DNA of 64,000 bases from Anastrepha obliqua (taxonomy: Eukaryota; Arthropoda; Insecta; Diptera; Tephritidae): contig NC_072892.1 in assembly GCF_027943255.1 (NCBI RefSeq), positions 29,969,792-30,033,791 of the forward strand. The letters run 5' to 3'. Of the stretch, positions 1 to 13,989 are shown one piece after another (within the stretch, counting starts at the first letter, position 1; the number at the start of each line of letters is the position of its first letter). Both the position numbers and the translations under genes were made by a program. The notes beneath the pieces were generated by a model. The model ran no database searches. It had not been told where the DNA came from and was given only the letters and a program-made list of their open reading frames with translations.

Positions 1-2620
1 GAAAGGGGTTTCTGAAAGGGGAGGCAAATGCTTACATGCAAATATGGAAGGCTGGCTTTGGATAAACGAGTTCTTAGAGTTGCAAGTGAAAGCTTGCGCT
101 TGCCTGGCAAGGCCGTGAACTGCAACTGATTCTATGGAATATTTCTATTTCTAAATTAAATGCTAAATTAAATTCCTCTTCATGAAAATCAGAGTTTTCT
201 AAAAAATTCTGCCAGCACTTTCCCAAACGAAAAGCTATCAAAGCAAATCAAGAAAAAAGCAAATCAAATAAAAGAAGCCGGTCATTAATTTTTTGCAAAG
301 AATCGTTTGAGTTTACATTTACAATGAGTTAATACAACAAAACTATTGGCCCTTAACGATTTTTTGTTTGAAATAAGGAGATTTATATTGAAAAATTAAT
401 CAATGAATTATTTCCAACAATAGTGCCGAAATATTTCTATAAAGAATATTATTATAAAATAAGCATTTTTATAAGATTAATGTGTAATTAAAGAAATTAG
501 CAAGATCAATCAAATAAAAAACACAAATAGAAGCAAAAACAAAAAGCAAAACAACAGAGAAACATAAATAAAAAAATTGAAAATTTAATATGCAAACTGC
601 AAACTGCAAAATGCTGCATGCAACTGAATTTTGAAAGCAAGCTTTAAACTGTTTGTGTTCGAATTGCAAAATTAAGGATGTTGTTTCCCAGTCAATATAA
701 ATGCTAAAAGGCGACAAAGCATACAATTGAACACCAACACACACACACAGCCACACACATTCATCCATAAAAATACACACCACACACAATAATATTCTTA
801 CTATGTATGTAGGTAAAGTAAGTATACTTAAAATATTATTGCTTACATATAAACTGTAGTTGATACACACAAAATTCATAAAATTGAGCAAAAATGGGTT
901 TTTAAATGGACTAAGGCTAAGCGTTGAAGCAGCACAAAAAATATAAATTACATTTAACGAGAAGAACAACAGCAATGAGCATTATTTATAGTGAAGATCA
1001 CAGTGAAATTTCTTTGCCTATCAAAAACAGACACACAACTATTTAAGTACACAAAGCTTATGAACTAATTGTCCCCACATTAGCTATTAAAAAAAAAACA
1101 TGAAATGAAATGCGTTTTCAACACGAAATCAGTGCAAGTTTTGCTTGTGCCTTTTTAGGAAGTAACCAAGCGAAATGATTTACTAACTTCACCTACATAG
1201 CTATCATTTTTTATAGTAATTTAGAAGAGAAAATTTTGTGTAGAGTTTTGTAAAATTTGCATTCTTCACTCCACAAACAAACAAGTTGCCAAACCTAACT
1301 ATTTTGATTTAGAATTAAAAGGATGTTCCACGAGAAGAATGCAAAACTCCAACCAGCCTACTCGCGGAACCGACTACTTCTCTCAATTTGCAATCAATGA
1401 AAAAAAATTCATCCTACAAAAACTCTTATTGCATAAGCAACAGTAAACAAATGTCAAAATACTAAATAGATTCGTTTATAAGATAATAAGATTGGTAAGC
1501 TAATGCAAAGAGCAAATTATAACACATAAAAAAGACAGAAATACAGAAAGACAGAAATACAAAAGGACAACGGCGGTTACCGCAAGAAGAGGTGAACAGA
1601 AACACACGAACAATATCAAAAATCAAATGCAAATCATAACAAACATACGAATGAAAAATAAATACAGCTCAAAAAATCAATTGAACCCTTCCCTCAACAA
1701 TAAAAAGTACATATTTAATAAAAGAAAAAACAAAACAAAAGCAAAAACAAAAACCAAAACAAAAAACAAAATCAATACAATATTCAAAATATCATAGAAA
1801 TCTTAACAAAAGACCATATAACGAATAAAAATCACCACTCACACGTTTCCGCAAAAATTAGAACAAGAAGTGGCATTCACACACCCACCCACAAGCAATT
1901 ATTTGAACAATTTTCATCTATTATCATTTTCGTATGCAAACAATTGTCAACAATTCCGGAGTAATTATTTCCCTATTGGTCACTTCGCAAATGTGTAAAT
2001 ACATATGTATGTATATGTATGTACCTATAAGTTAAATGTACTTCTTTTTCCCCCCCTAAGCATACATGCATTCTCATAATAGCAAAACGCAATTCCGCAG
2101 AATTTCTATTATTTGATTGTCAACTCAAAAGTTGCGGTTCTGAGCCGTGAACTCCAAATGAAGTTCTGGGTATATCCGTTTGTATGTACACTTAAGGATC
2201 GAACAAAAAACATGCTTACTGTACATGAACTGTATGAGAAGTGCAAAGCTGCAAAGCACATACAACGATTGAGATAAATAATGTTTCATTTAGCATTTCT
2301 TTTTCTCGAAATATTCTATCCATTCTCTTTGCACACAAATGGCGAAAACCTAAAACTTAAAGAAATAACCTAGAATGCACGAAAATACATAGTTTGGCTA
2401 TTAGAAAATAAACACCAAACAATCCCGGACTGGCTGGGCCGAAGAGAAAAGTGCACACACAAACACATATTTATATTTTCAACAAAGACGCGAGCAGAGG
2501 CTGCATGTGTAACTTTCGAAGAACTGCAAAGAACCTTCGAAAATCACTATTGAAGAAAAAATTCATGAAAATTCATAATTGTAAGTGTATGAGTACAACA
2601 AATTAATTCTAACGCGTGTG
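1..2620. other. A-rich noncoding stretch, no gene seen
   Basis: No conserved protein can be read in either direction. The longest open frame (469-975, minus) is low-complexity, rich in Phe, Leu, Cys and Ile, with no recognisable motif. The + strand carries many A-runs and AAAAC-type runs and few T-runs. A (CA)n microsatellite lies near 738-760 and a Brd-box-like AGCTTTA near 640. The strand asymmetry fits an extended 3' UTR or intron of a + strand gene to the left, but no exon border shows this. Confidence 0.5.
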
Positions 2621-2627
2621 TATGCAT

Positions 2628-2930
2628 GCGTGGCCGATCTCACCTTCAAGCAGGTGGATTCTGTGTGACTACCTTCCGGTCAAGTTCCACTGCGAGCGCG
2701 AATCACCAAATGATAGCAGTTGTTTTTGCTAATAGCGGTCGCCACTCGGCAGGCAATGGCAAGACTGCGAGTGCATTTCGGCCGTGAAAAAGCTGCTCAT
2801 ACAAATTCCACTTCGTTCGAAAACGGCGTAAAACTGTAGGTGCCTCGATGTGTGGAAAATAGAAAGACGCATGGCACAAAACGGAGGAGGAGCAAACATC
2901 CAACAAAGGTGGCACGCAACAATTTTATAT
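2628..2930 (+). repeat. Old SINE-like copy, degenerate tRNA-like head plus body
   Basis: The segment from about 2735 (AATAGCGGTCGCC, GGCAGGCAATGG) to about 2925 matches the bodies at 21082-21270 and 50628-50815: the same order of blocks, including AAAACTGTAGGT, a GAGGAGGAG-type block and a final AAACA-CCAACA-type block before an AT-rich tail. The stretch before it (2660-2730, GTGTGACTACC then GCGAATC) resembles the tRNA-like heads at 21313-21436 and 23715-23830. This copy is the one that joins head and body in a single molecule. Membership of a tephritid tRNA-derived SINE family is from memory. The 70-aa minus-strand open frame inside is a shadow. Confidence 0.6.
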
Positions 2931-3019
2931 ATGTATACATGGGCATATGTATGTTTCGTGTCTTTTCACGCCTTTTTATAAATTTTTAGCACTTGAAACT
3001 AGCTTTCAATCCTTTTCAA

Positions 3020-3274
3020 CCTTTGAGCCACGAGTGCTCGCTAATTTGCTTTTTCTGCGAAAAGCCGCAACCTTTGAGCGCCAAGTGCTCACTAATTTTC
3101 TTTTTCTGCGAGAAGCAGCAACCTTTGAGCCACGAGTGCTCGCTAATTTGCTTTTTCTGCGAGAAGCAGCAACCTTTGAGCCCCGAGTGCTCACTAATTT
3201 GCTTTTTCTGCGGAAAGGCGCAATTTTTGAGCCCCGAGTGCTCGCTAATTTTCTTTTTATGCGAGAAGCAGCAA
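3020..3274 (+). repeat. 51-bp minisatellite, five copies
   Basis: Five head-to-tail copies of a 51-bp unit beginning CCTTTGAGCCACGAGTGCTC are seen, with a few point differences between copies and no indels. Because 51 is a multiple of three, all copies stay open in two forward frames and one reverse frame, which produces three misleading open frames of 62-112 aa over the same bases. I see no start context, splice sites or flanking coding sequence and treat it as noncoding tandem repeat. Confidence 0.9.
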
Positions 3275-6200
3275 GGTTAATATAATATTTGTTGTATTTA
3301 TACTTGTACGTATATGTATATATGTATATGTTTTGAAGTCACCTGTCGCCTTACCTTTGTTTTGTGTAGAGGAGGGAAAGCATAAACGCCCGTGGCCGCA
3401 GCCGTCATGTGGGACTTTAACCAATCCTTAGTTCCAGTCAATCGGGGATTGTGTGTAATATAAATGTTTGAATCTTTTGTTTGAACACTTACCTAAATAT
3501 TAATTTTTATTTTTTTATTTAAAAACTTTATTTCGTATTTTTGTTACATATTTGGATTCCATCGAGAATTTTGCATGGATATTAACTCAATTTAGGAGGT
3601 ATAGTAATGTGTATGCAATGTAAAAGTTTTGATGATAAACTTTTCGGCTTGAAATAAACATTTTGGCACAAATTCGTTTTATTAGATAGATCAAGAAACG
3701 AAGAAAAAATATATATAATATTAATGTAAACTTTCGCGGACTTAAAAAAATAAAAAACACAAATAGTGAAAAAATTTAAATCCTCGAGATAACTTTGGCA
3801 AAACTTTATGGCAAATGTGGCCATTTGAAAGTGGCGAATACTACCGAATAAAACGACAAATAACAAATGACATTAACCAGATGCGACTAAAATCATTGAT
3901 TAAGGCCAATTAATACGAAAAGCAACAACCGGATGTACGTAACGGCTAAATGCAGAGGCGACATCTACCAGTGACGGGCGCCGTTAGAGGGTGTAAGCAA
4001 AAAAAAACACGTGAAACTAAACAATGTTGTACTAATTTAAAGATATTAACTTAAATTAATATGTTTAGGTATAAGATGTAAAACTAGCAAGAAACATGAG
4101 AACTTTCGGTAATGTTCCTATATATTATACGAGTATAGAAAGTATACAAAATAAAAGAAATTGACAATTTAGACGTACTGTTAGGCACTTTAGGTACATT
4201 TTCGGACTTGAATGATAAAAAAATAAACAAAAATAAAACAATAAAGAAAAATGGAAATTTACAAAATTTTGAAGGAACAAAATTTGCGCGAAAATGCTAT
4301 TTGATAAAAAATATTAAGTATAAAAATGCATTACATCCTCTAACGTGTGCCCATGGCATTAGGTATTTCCCCAGCCTGGAATAGCTGAAGAACAAGACAA
4401 ATTCCAACTAAAATGTAAGAGAACTGCGCAAAACAATTTAATGAGAATATAAAAATGTTATAATTTACAGGCAGAATTCTAATACCTTTTATGACAAGCA
4501 TTTTAATTTTCCAGCTTGTGTTCGGTTCTAACCCCTTTGATGACTACAACTCGAATATATCAAATATTTACGGATTTTTCACTTTTCATTTCAAAATTGA
4601 TATTCCCAATGATTAAATGTACTTTTGACATAACACAAAATAGCGGAAAAGCGTACAATTGGAACTCGATTTACAAGATATAGCAACAAAAATGAAAATT
4701 ATGACCAACTTCTGGAAAGGAAATTCAGGAAACTTCTCGGCCATATTTGGATAATTATCTCTCGGTGTAAGTCAAGGACAAAAATATTCAAAAACATTAG
4801 GCGAAAATTATAACGAAAAACAAAAAGAAAAGAAAAATTAAAGCTAAAATTAAAATTAAAACCAAAGCCAAACTGAAATATTACATACAAAATTTTGAAA
4901 GGCAAAATTTCGTAGAAACAAAATTTGTGAAAAAGCGCTGGAACAATTGAGAACCGTTTTATGGGCAGAAATGAGGACCTATGGAAAAATTTTAATATAT
5001 CACGAAAAAAGTACAAGCTTATTTTAAGCACCTTCGCGCCTTATCTTTAAGAAACAAAAATAAACGACATAAACACTAAAATTAATATGAAAAACCCAAA
5101 AAATTAAAAAAAGCATAACAAAAATGTAAATTATTGTGGAAAATCTAAAAAAAATTAAATCCCAAAACAAGCAGAAGCAGAATATAAATGATGAAAAAAT
5201 TTAAATTTAATTATAGAACTCTCGTAAAATAAAATTAAAGTTCTGATGTCTGAAAAAAATTATCGTTTGAGTTTTTGTTACGATTTTATATTAATTCGAT
5301 TGGATATAAAAATGTAAATTATTGTGGAAAATATAAAAAAAACAAATTTAAATCCCAAAACAAGAAGCAGCAGAATTTAAATGATGCAAACCATTCAAAT
5401 TTCAAATTTTATTATAGAACTCTCGTGAAATAAAATTCAAGTTTCGGTGTCTGAAATTAATTACCGTTGTCGTTTCTGTACCGATTTCATATAAATTCGT
5501 TTGGTTATAGAAAACTTCTAAATTGCACTTAGTCTTGACCTCACTTCAGGCCATCTTGATTACTTACATTCCTGCACACAAATATGTGCATATTTGTAAC
5601 GAAATTAAAACAAAAAACAAAAACGAGAAAATCTGCCTTAAATTATATTTTCCAAAATTGGAACCAGAACAATAAAAACAAAGTCTTTCAACAACAAGAA
5701 ATAGCAACCAAAACCAACAATCAAGACTTAATCGGTATACGAATTGAAAACATTTAAAGCAAAAATTCAATAACAAACGCAACAATGTCAAAAACTAATT
5801 CAGATGAACGACAAAAAATAAAAATGAAAAACAATAAATATCAACAATAAAATGGAATTAGAAAAATGCTCTGCACAAAATTCAAAAGTTACCATAAACG
5901 CAAAAATTACCAAAAAACACGGAATGAGTGGAAATAAAATCAAAAATAAACAAAACCAAGCAATAAATAACCGACGAAAACCACAATTAGTGCCAGCTGC
6001 TAGGCCTTTTCTGATGCCATTTGTTGAGGAAAAAGCGCGGTCGGCAATATTGGGTTTGATTTTAAGCGCTAAATAAAGGAAAACGCAAAAGTTTTCAAAA
6101 AAGTCTTGCAAAAAGTAATTCCCTATTGCTGGCAGTTGGATCTCAGAAAAAGCGCACAGCGGCTGGCTGGCCGACGAAAGATTTATTTTATTCTACAAAA

Positions 6201-9200
6201 TTCAAAATCATAATCAAAATCGAAGTAAACCAAATCCACAACTAAAGCAGATTTCCAAATTTAAAATGTCGCATAGCGCAAATGATAATGTGCTTGACTT
6301 TATATGTATTGTAAATTCCATAGCTTTCGTTAAATTGAGTTATGACTTTTCGTTTCGTATTCGTTCCTTATTTACCACCCTCTTTAAATTGTAACCATAC
6401 ACATTTTCACAACAACGTATTTAAAGCAAAAATTAAAGGTGTATTCTATGTTATTACCATATGTATACAAAACATTAAAACATAAGGGAAACTGAAAAAT
6501 TTAACAACAAAATATATCAAACATTGCTCAACGATTCAAAAAGAAAAAACCAAAAACCAAAAACCAAAAACATAAATGCAATACCATGCAAAAAACAAAA
6601 AAAATCAAAAAAATAAATAAATAAATGAAAAACATAAGATAAAACTATTATCTCCTTTGACATTTTAGTTTAGCATTAATTGTAAAGAATAAAGAATTCT
6701 ATGTTGTGGCATCGTTCAAAAACTTTTCGTCATTCACTTGTATACAAGCTAAACGAAAACAATGCGAAAGCGAAAGCGCAAGCGCAAGCGAAAGTAATAG
6801 ATAGAAGGGTGTGTGCATATTATGTTAGGATACCAAAAACAAAAAACAAAAAACATACATATAATTAAGGCAAATTCAATTTTAAGCCCGAATAACTTGA
6901 ACCTACTTTTTAATTGTATGTAAACACAGAAATGTAGCATTTATGATTATTGTATAACTAAATAGACATAAAATCGTAAGCCAAGAAGAATTCGAGGTCA
7001 ATAAGAATGCAGAAATACTCTATTTAATATAAACAAAATAAAACATATAAAGCTTAAAACACATCTATAAATGAATAAACTAATTAGATTTAATACTGAT
7101 AATATTGGCTCTAGAAATAACGGAGTCAATGGGAATCCGTGCAAAATATACATACATACATACATATGTGCAAAAAAATAAAGCCAATACAATAATAATG
7201 ACTTTATTACTAATTATTATAATAAACATACATACATGCATACATACATTTAACGTACAGGCTTATACAGACTCACGAAACTACACGTACATATGTATAA
7301 CTGCATTCACTCACATGTATAAAGACATACATATGTGCATGCATATGTATTTATAAATAAGTAAAATTATATATGTAAACTCGTATCATGTTCCATATAC
7401 GTACATAACTACATATAAACATATATAGACATACAAATATAAATCTGTTCACACACACACACACACACACACAAACACATGGTTATTTCTCTTTTGAGCA
7501 TTCTGATATTAACCTAACTGAAACACCGCTCTGCTGCCCGAAACACATCAGCTCTGCTCGAGAGTTCTCAGCATACATAGATGTATATATATATACGTAT
7601 GCATGAATTATGTATGTATGTATATATATACTGTAGAAAAACAACCATAGGCATTACTTTTGAGCCTCAAGACCTGGATTCTCCAACATGATTTTTAGTC
7701 CGCTCTCTCATCCGTTATTTCGAAAATATGATTTATCATCCGACTCTCTTAAACACAGAGTTGAAACTGCTTTTCGCAGGCACTTTGGGTTCATGCATGC
7801 ACCTATATTTGTATGCATGCATATTGATTTCCATAGCAATGATCTGTACATTTGTATATGATTTTTAAAGAATGTAAACGACTGATTCATTGGTGTTAAT
7901 TGTTGCTGCAGATAGAGTTTGGAGAATTACCAGATACATGAACTTTTTAAATTTATTTAAGTAACAGGCACATTGATCCTCGACTAATTTTTTTTATATT
8001 ATAATAAAAACCAAGTTAGAATTGAAATTATGTGAAGTCAATCGACGCGCAAGCAAGACCTGTTTTGCAAGACATTATTATTTTGCTAAAAAAAACACAA
8101 AACTATGAGCAAGGCAACTTAACTATGTGTATGTAAAAGTGTAGTTGAATATTAAATTAGAACAATATTCATGCCGACGGATGTGCTACGGCGGAAATAA
8201 ACGCTACTGTGTGCGCATACATACCGACAATGCACTGCACAGCCATCCGTAAACTGTATTATCAGCATTGCCAGCTGCCTCCTCATAGGTAGATATGTAT
8301 ATGCACGTGTATGTAAGTATGTGCATGCTTGAATTTATGCATGCACGAGGGCACACGATTTTGTTCCCACAAATGAGCAACGAGTACTCGCACACCTGTT
8401 TGATGTTAGTTATTCGAAAATGCTCGAGCGTGCACTCTGGTAAATCGAGAATCGAGCCTTTTGGAGTTATTCGAGTAGTGCTTTTGATTATTTTGACTTT
8501 CTTCTCAGCACTTTTTTAAGTTTTATAAATTATTTATGCACAGTGCTAACGTCGTTGCTAAACTAAAGAAATTCTGACAAATACAATTGTTAAAATTAAA
8601 ATTTCTGAATTAATTGGCGAATTTCGGTGCACAAGATTCAAGTGCACGGATTCTATAGTTCTTCTATTAATTGCAGAAGCCAAATCGGTGTCCGAGATTG
8701 CTAGATATAACTTTAAAAACAAGCGAATAAAGAAATGGATCTATTAATTCTAACTTTCCTAAACCTTGGCGATCCTAACGAGTACAGCTTCTACCACACT
8801 TCCATTGCCAAAACCTTCCCAACTCGTCAGGAACATTTTTGATACAATTTTTAGCAATGTCTAGCCTTTCTTTCATTTAGCAAAATTGCTCTGTGCTCAT
8901 TCTGCACGTCATGCAAACGTAAATTGTTTCATTATTTAAAACCTACTGCTTAAAAAAGAACGAATCAATGCGTTTTTCTTACACTTTAGGCGCCTTCAAT
9001 TCATTAATTCTCTGCTTGTGTGCCTGGGTTCTGCTCACTTAACAAAAAATTTGCATGTAAAAGTAACAACAAAGTTATCGAGCAAAATTCGCCGCTAACA
9101 AGTATGGTTATACCTCATAACTCACTATTTTCAATGCTGTCAACTCTCTTTAAAGAGCTTCGTTAGACCGCGTTCATACAGGGAGACTCCATTTGCTTCA

Positions 9201-12200
9201 ACTTAGCGGATTTTCTTCTAGTGTTGACCGGCGTGCTCACAAACGGCAACTCCGTTGCTTGCAATTGTTTAGTTGTTGGTCTACAGACAATAACAACATT
9301 GAGAAGAACGAGAACACAAAGGGTGTGGACACTCACAAGTGACGAGTGAAGCAACAAAAGTTTACCTGTGTAAATGGTAAGACTGCATTTCCATACTCAT
9401 TAACTGCCCTCAGGCAAATGTAAGACAGCTATTTCCTTGCGCTACCAGATATGTTTCTTTAAGCCGGTTGCTTCATCTATTCACCACTTGTTAACGCTTT
9501 GCGAATCGAAGCGGCCTTTTATTGATTTCTTCGTTGCTTACTCGTTGCGATTGTGTTAGCGATCGTTTACGAAAGCACTGAAAACTAAGGGTGCGAGTAT
9601 AGCTTCCGCCACGGCCATCCGTCGATTACCATACATAACAGGAGTGATTATTTGTTTTTAATATATTTTTAAATATTTTTTTTTTTTACCTCTATAAGTA
9701 TAGTAAAAACTTTATAGAATAATTTTCATTTTTTCTTGTTAAAGTACGTACATTTTTCAGCTCTTTGATGACGTCCTAATTTAATTTTTTTTAATTATGA
9801 GATACCTTAATTTACTGAGGCGAATAAAAAATATTTATAAATTGCGTTTCTTCATATGTGGAACCTAATTTCTGCAGCTAATCGTAGAGATCACCTAGTC
9901 GAACTCAGCGCTAGAGAATGTTTGGTTTAATGAAAACAAACAGAGAATATTTTGCGCTCTAATTCAAAGAATTGATTGGTTCTCAAGGCAACAACATAAC
10001 AATAACTATAGATTGATAACATTGATAACATATAAACCGTTAAGAGGCAATAGCATTGATATAGAAGGAAGCAAACCAAATCAAAATAACCGGCAATCAG
10101 ATTTTTTGTTCAAAATGCATTTTCGAAGTAGGCGGATAATTTTTGAAGAGTGAGAACACTTTCGATAATACCTTTGGCAAATTCTTTTGGAGTAACTTTG
10201 GAATTTTAATGATTTTTTTAAGCAAATATTGAGCAACCACCACAACAACAAAACATGCATCTCTACCACGAACAGCCAAAGAAAAATTAAAACCAAATCG
10301 CACATGGGCCAAAACGTCCGATCTAAAGTGCCTTCAAAAAAACTTAAAAAACGTTGATTTAAAAAAAAAAAATAGCAAACGAAAAAAAAACAGAAAAATT
10401 GTAGAAAATTTAAAAAGTTAAATTAAAAAAATAAAAAACTAAAACGAGTAGGAGAAAACTGGAGAAATGAATAACTAAAACGGGCCCAAAATAGACCAAA
10501 CCAAAAATCAAAATCATGAATTCTTTGAATTAGCGCCAATTTTCTTCTACTTTATTTAAATGGAAATATTTACGCTGCTTTTTACAAAGGAACCGAAGTG
10601 CATAGATGAGAGTAGGGAAACCCAAAATTGGACGATTGGAGGAGTGCAACACTAAGCAACTCAAATTAAGCCCCCTTCCCATTTTTCAGTTATAGGAATT
10701 TTTGGTAGTGATAATTTTTAGCAAATCATAAAATAAAAATTAGTTGCATCGATGTTTCTGCAATTAGACGTTGTATGATAGATTTCGAAGCGTTTGGTAA
10801 GCAACAAAAAATATTAGTAATACTAACTGTTTCAAAATAAATATACATATATGTATATGTATGTATATAAAAAAATATTTCCTAATATTAGTGAGAAGCT
10901 AAAAGTAAGAGTAAATATAAAAACCTGTTAGGACTAAATTAGTTGGGTGCAGAGCATGCAGATGGGAGTTAAATCAATCAAAAAAAAAAATTAAAAATTC
11001 ATAGCTATGTAGTTTAAAGAAATAAATGTTAAAGAACATTATAGTAACTTTGGAGTGCAATGACAAAAATACGCGGAAAAATTGAAAAACGTGAACATTG
11101 ATTAAATTCAGTCAAGAAATTATTGTCCCTCTTTTAATACAAAACATGTAAGCGTAAATTAGTTGGATTCGTAAAAAACTAGGAATCATAAACACACTAA
11201 ATAATAAGCTATTATATATGAAAAACAAAAAAATTAAAAAAAAAATTGTTTAAAGAAAACATCCCTTCAAGAGACCAGGTCATATTAAAAAATACTAAAA
11301 CGTATTTCAAAAACTAAAAAATGGTTTTTCTTAAAAAGTCAACATACGCGACAGAGTCTGATGTGTTAAGTACGAGGAGCAGCAGTCAATTACAAAACCA
11401 ACACTAAATGAACATTAAAATACTTCAAATGTAAAGTTTCACAACAAATGAATGAGATATTTTGAACATCTTAAAAACAAGAAAACAAACAACACCCAAC
11501 TGATAAAATAAGGTGAGAATTAATTAGTGGTTTGGTTAAGAAAATTTGTATTATAAGTATTTGGCTTGAAAACTTGTGTTAATTCATAGCATAAAAAAAA
11601 TTAAAAATTTAAATTATAAAGTTGGGTACTTTTGACCAAAAAAACCGTTAAGAAGTTTATTTATTTACAACAAAAGATACGTACATGCATATATTTCATT
11701 AAATATTTGAAAACTTTGTAAAATTACAAGCCTTAAATTACAAGGTTTTAGCGCCGAGAATTGCCCACGCACAAAATAGGCGCAAAAGACTGTTAAATTC
11801 GGCGCTTCAGCAGATGTGCAAAACTGACAGCGGGTCTTGAGGCCTACAATCTATGTATGTATGTGCGTACGTATAAATTTTTAAATTACTTTGGTCTCGA
11901 CTTGAAAAAACGAAATTGAATTCGTATGATTTTTCACAGCATTTTTGTAATAAAAACAATTTTTGTTCTTCTTGTTTTTCACAAATGAGAAATCCATCAT
12001 TAAATAAAGTAGTAAGTAAAAGAAAAAATTTAGTTAAAATGCAATAGACCGGAATGATTTCCATGACATAGTACAAACAAATTTAGGATTAACTTTTATA
12101 TACATACACAATTTTAAGTGTTAGAATAAACTTAAGGCGGAGGGTAAAACACGAAAAGTCATACGCCCAAACCATAACATTAATAAAGCACACATACCAT

Positions 12201-13379
12201 GTAATGGAATAATTGCGCCGAAAAACGAAAAAGGAGTGGGAGCAGAAATTTAATGAAAATAATTTTTGGTTTCAAGATTCGATGCAACAGATTTGGGCGC
12301 AAGTGTTTAAACTAAATTTCAAAAAACATGTTTTTTCAGATCACGAAATTTTTCCATTAAAGATTGGTAATAAAACGCCACATAAGCCACAAGTATGTAA
12401 CCATCAACATTTGTTTACACATTTCAGGCGTATTCATCAGCAAATAATACATATTCCATATGTATGTGCCATAATAATAAAAAAAAAACAAAAAATCAAC
12501 TAGGTTCTGAACGATTTATTACACCATTTATTTCCTCACAAATACATCTAAATTTCCTTAATTGTAACTATCGCAGCAGCCCTGCATAGCATTATCGTAT
12601 GTATGTAAAACAAGGTGTCACATAACACATTTCGGGCATCATCGTATTTACATAAATATATTTAAGAAGAACCCAAAACTTTCCAACTTATACATTTCAT
12701 GATTCCGACTGTAAAATTGTTTCATTTCGAAGAGGATGCCAGAAAATTTCTAATTTGAAGCGAACACAAAACTAAAAAATTAAGGCTAGAAAATCGTAAA
12801 TTAATGCTCAAAAAATGTTAATTAAGTATGAGAAATCAATATAAAACTCTTGTTTACTATTTAATTCATCGCTAGTTTCCCTCTGCATTGTTGGTTTCTC
12901 ATCCTTGGATTGTAAATGTTCATTGTGGACACATAATCACACAAACATGCACACATACAGCAGAATAAAAATTCGTAAGTAAGCAAAATTGAGTATTTGG
13001 AATATAAAGAAAAAAAACCAAAAACATGATAAAAAATTATACAAATATAAGTTGTATTTACGCAAGGCAAAATGGCAACTTTAAAAGAATACAAAAAAAA
13101 AAATATTAAAATGGCAATTAAATAATGCAGATATGAAAAGGAAGAATAACAACCATCAACTATATTACATTTTTAATCGTAAAAAAAAATTATTTTATTG
13201 AAATTATGTAACGGAAATACAAAAAATTTTATTGTTTATTTTCATCTTGAGAAATAAAGTTTTAAAATCGTATAAAAATAGTAAAAACAAAAATGAATAC
13301 CGCTTTTTATTCTCTTCGGACGTTCGGGAGGAGTAAGAGCATTGAGTAAGTAGCAAGCTGCGGTGGCAGAGGCCCATTA
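3275..13379. other. 10-kb AT-rich, A-biased region with no gene
   Basis: I see no coding exon with conserved sequence, no TE with ends and no RNA gene. The + strand is full of A-runs and AAAAC or ACCAAAA runs, for example 6548-6571, 1740-1770 and 10320-10440. Simple repeats include GCGAAA/GCGCAA hexamers at about 6764-6794, CATA/TATG repeats at about 7148-7345 and (CA)n at about 7450-7472. A ~187-bp tandem duplication sits at 5121-5506. A segment at about 8997-9095 resembles one at about 16815-16900. TE density is far lower here than beyond 30 kb. Confidence 0.6.
5121..5506 (+). repeat. ~187-bp imperfect tandem duplication
   Basis: Two adjacent copies start at 5121 and about 5308, each with AAAATGTAAATTATTGTGG. 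Both continue through shared blocks (AAATCCCAAAACAAG, TATAGAACTCTCGT, AAATAAAATT, GTCTGAAA, TAAATTCG-type ends). The copies differ by many substitutions and small indels, so the duplication is old. It has no coding content. Confidence 0.8.
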
Positions 13380-13381
13380 TA

Positions 13382-13952
13382 CCCTATGATCAAAAAGTAC
13401 TGGGAATGTTTAATTTAAACGAACCGCGCATGTGGAAACCGGTCCATATATCTTTTATGTTGGCAGCACTGCAAGACACGCATCTGTCTCTATTTATCCG
13501 TTTTGAAGCGTTTGGGAGATGCTGTACGTCGCAAACAGCCGGCAATGTGGGCAAACAATTCTTGGATTTTGCGTGATGATAACGCGCCATTGCACCGAGC
13601 CCACATTGTGCTGGATTATTTGGCCAAACACCAAGCAAATATGTACCATCGTGCAAGCACCGTATTCACCTGATATGGCCCCGTGCGACTTCTTTTTATT
13701 TCTCAAGTTGTCAAGTTACCACTTCGTGGAAGGAGATTTCACTCGATAGAGGAGATCAAAGAGAATGCGACGAAGAAGCTGAAGACCATCCCTTCGTCGG
13801 CCTACCAGGGGTGCATGGAGGACTGGGTTAAACGTTGGCACGTGTGTTTTGCTTCAGACGAGTCATATTTTGAAGGAGGTAAAATAAATTTGCCTGAAAT
13901 TTAACTCTGTTCTGTTTTATTTACACATTCCCGGTACTTTCTGATCATAGGG
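13382..13952 (+). mobile_element. Internally deleted mariner-like element
   Basis: Matching ~28-bp inverted ends are visible: CCCTATGATCAAAAAGTACT at the left, and the reverse complement CCCTATGATCAGAAAGTACC at the right. TA dinucleotides flank both ends (13380-13381 and 13953-13954). The 571-bp length is under half that of a full mariner (~1.3 kb). Inside, the transposase C-terminal half is readable with a frameshift: a DDNAPLHRAH catalytic block near 13573-13602, then SPDMAPCDFF near 13668-13697, then a WVKRW...SYFEGG tail ending at 13904. The N-terminal DNA-binding domain and first catalytic Asp are missing, so it cannot encode its own transposase. Confidence 0.85.
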
Positions 13953-13989
13953 TAGGTACATCGTGCGTGTAATCAAATGAAATGTTTAT

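Noticed and set aside
469..975. 168-residue minus-strand open frame
   Set aside because: Low-complexity, hydrophobic, covers a (CA)n tract and A-runs; no motif or start context. AT-rich chance frame.
2947..3285. Leu/Phe-rich repeat protein (112 aa) or its frame-shifted twin
   Set aside because: Produced by a 51-bp minisatellite whose period is divisible by three; frames are open in both directions.
5852..6111. Overlapping + and - frames of 74 and 103 aa
   Set aside because: Lys/Asn-rich against Phe/Leu-rich mirror images of A-rich DNA; no conserved pattern.
7148..7472. CRISPR-like or regulatory array in CATA/CA repeats
   Set aside because: Simple microsatellites without unique spacers, in a eukaryotic genome.
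12213..12503. 96-aa basic + frame
   Set aside because: Starts in A-rich DNA, ends in a Lys run, no family resemblance and no splice partner.
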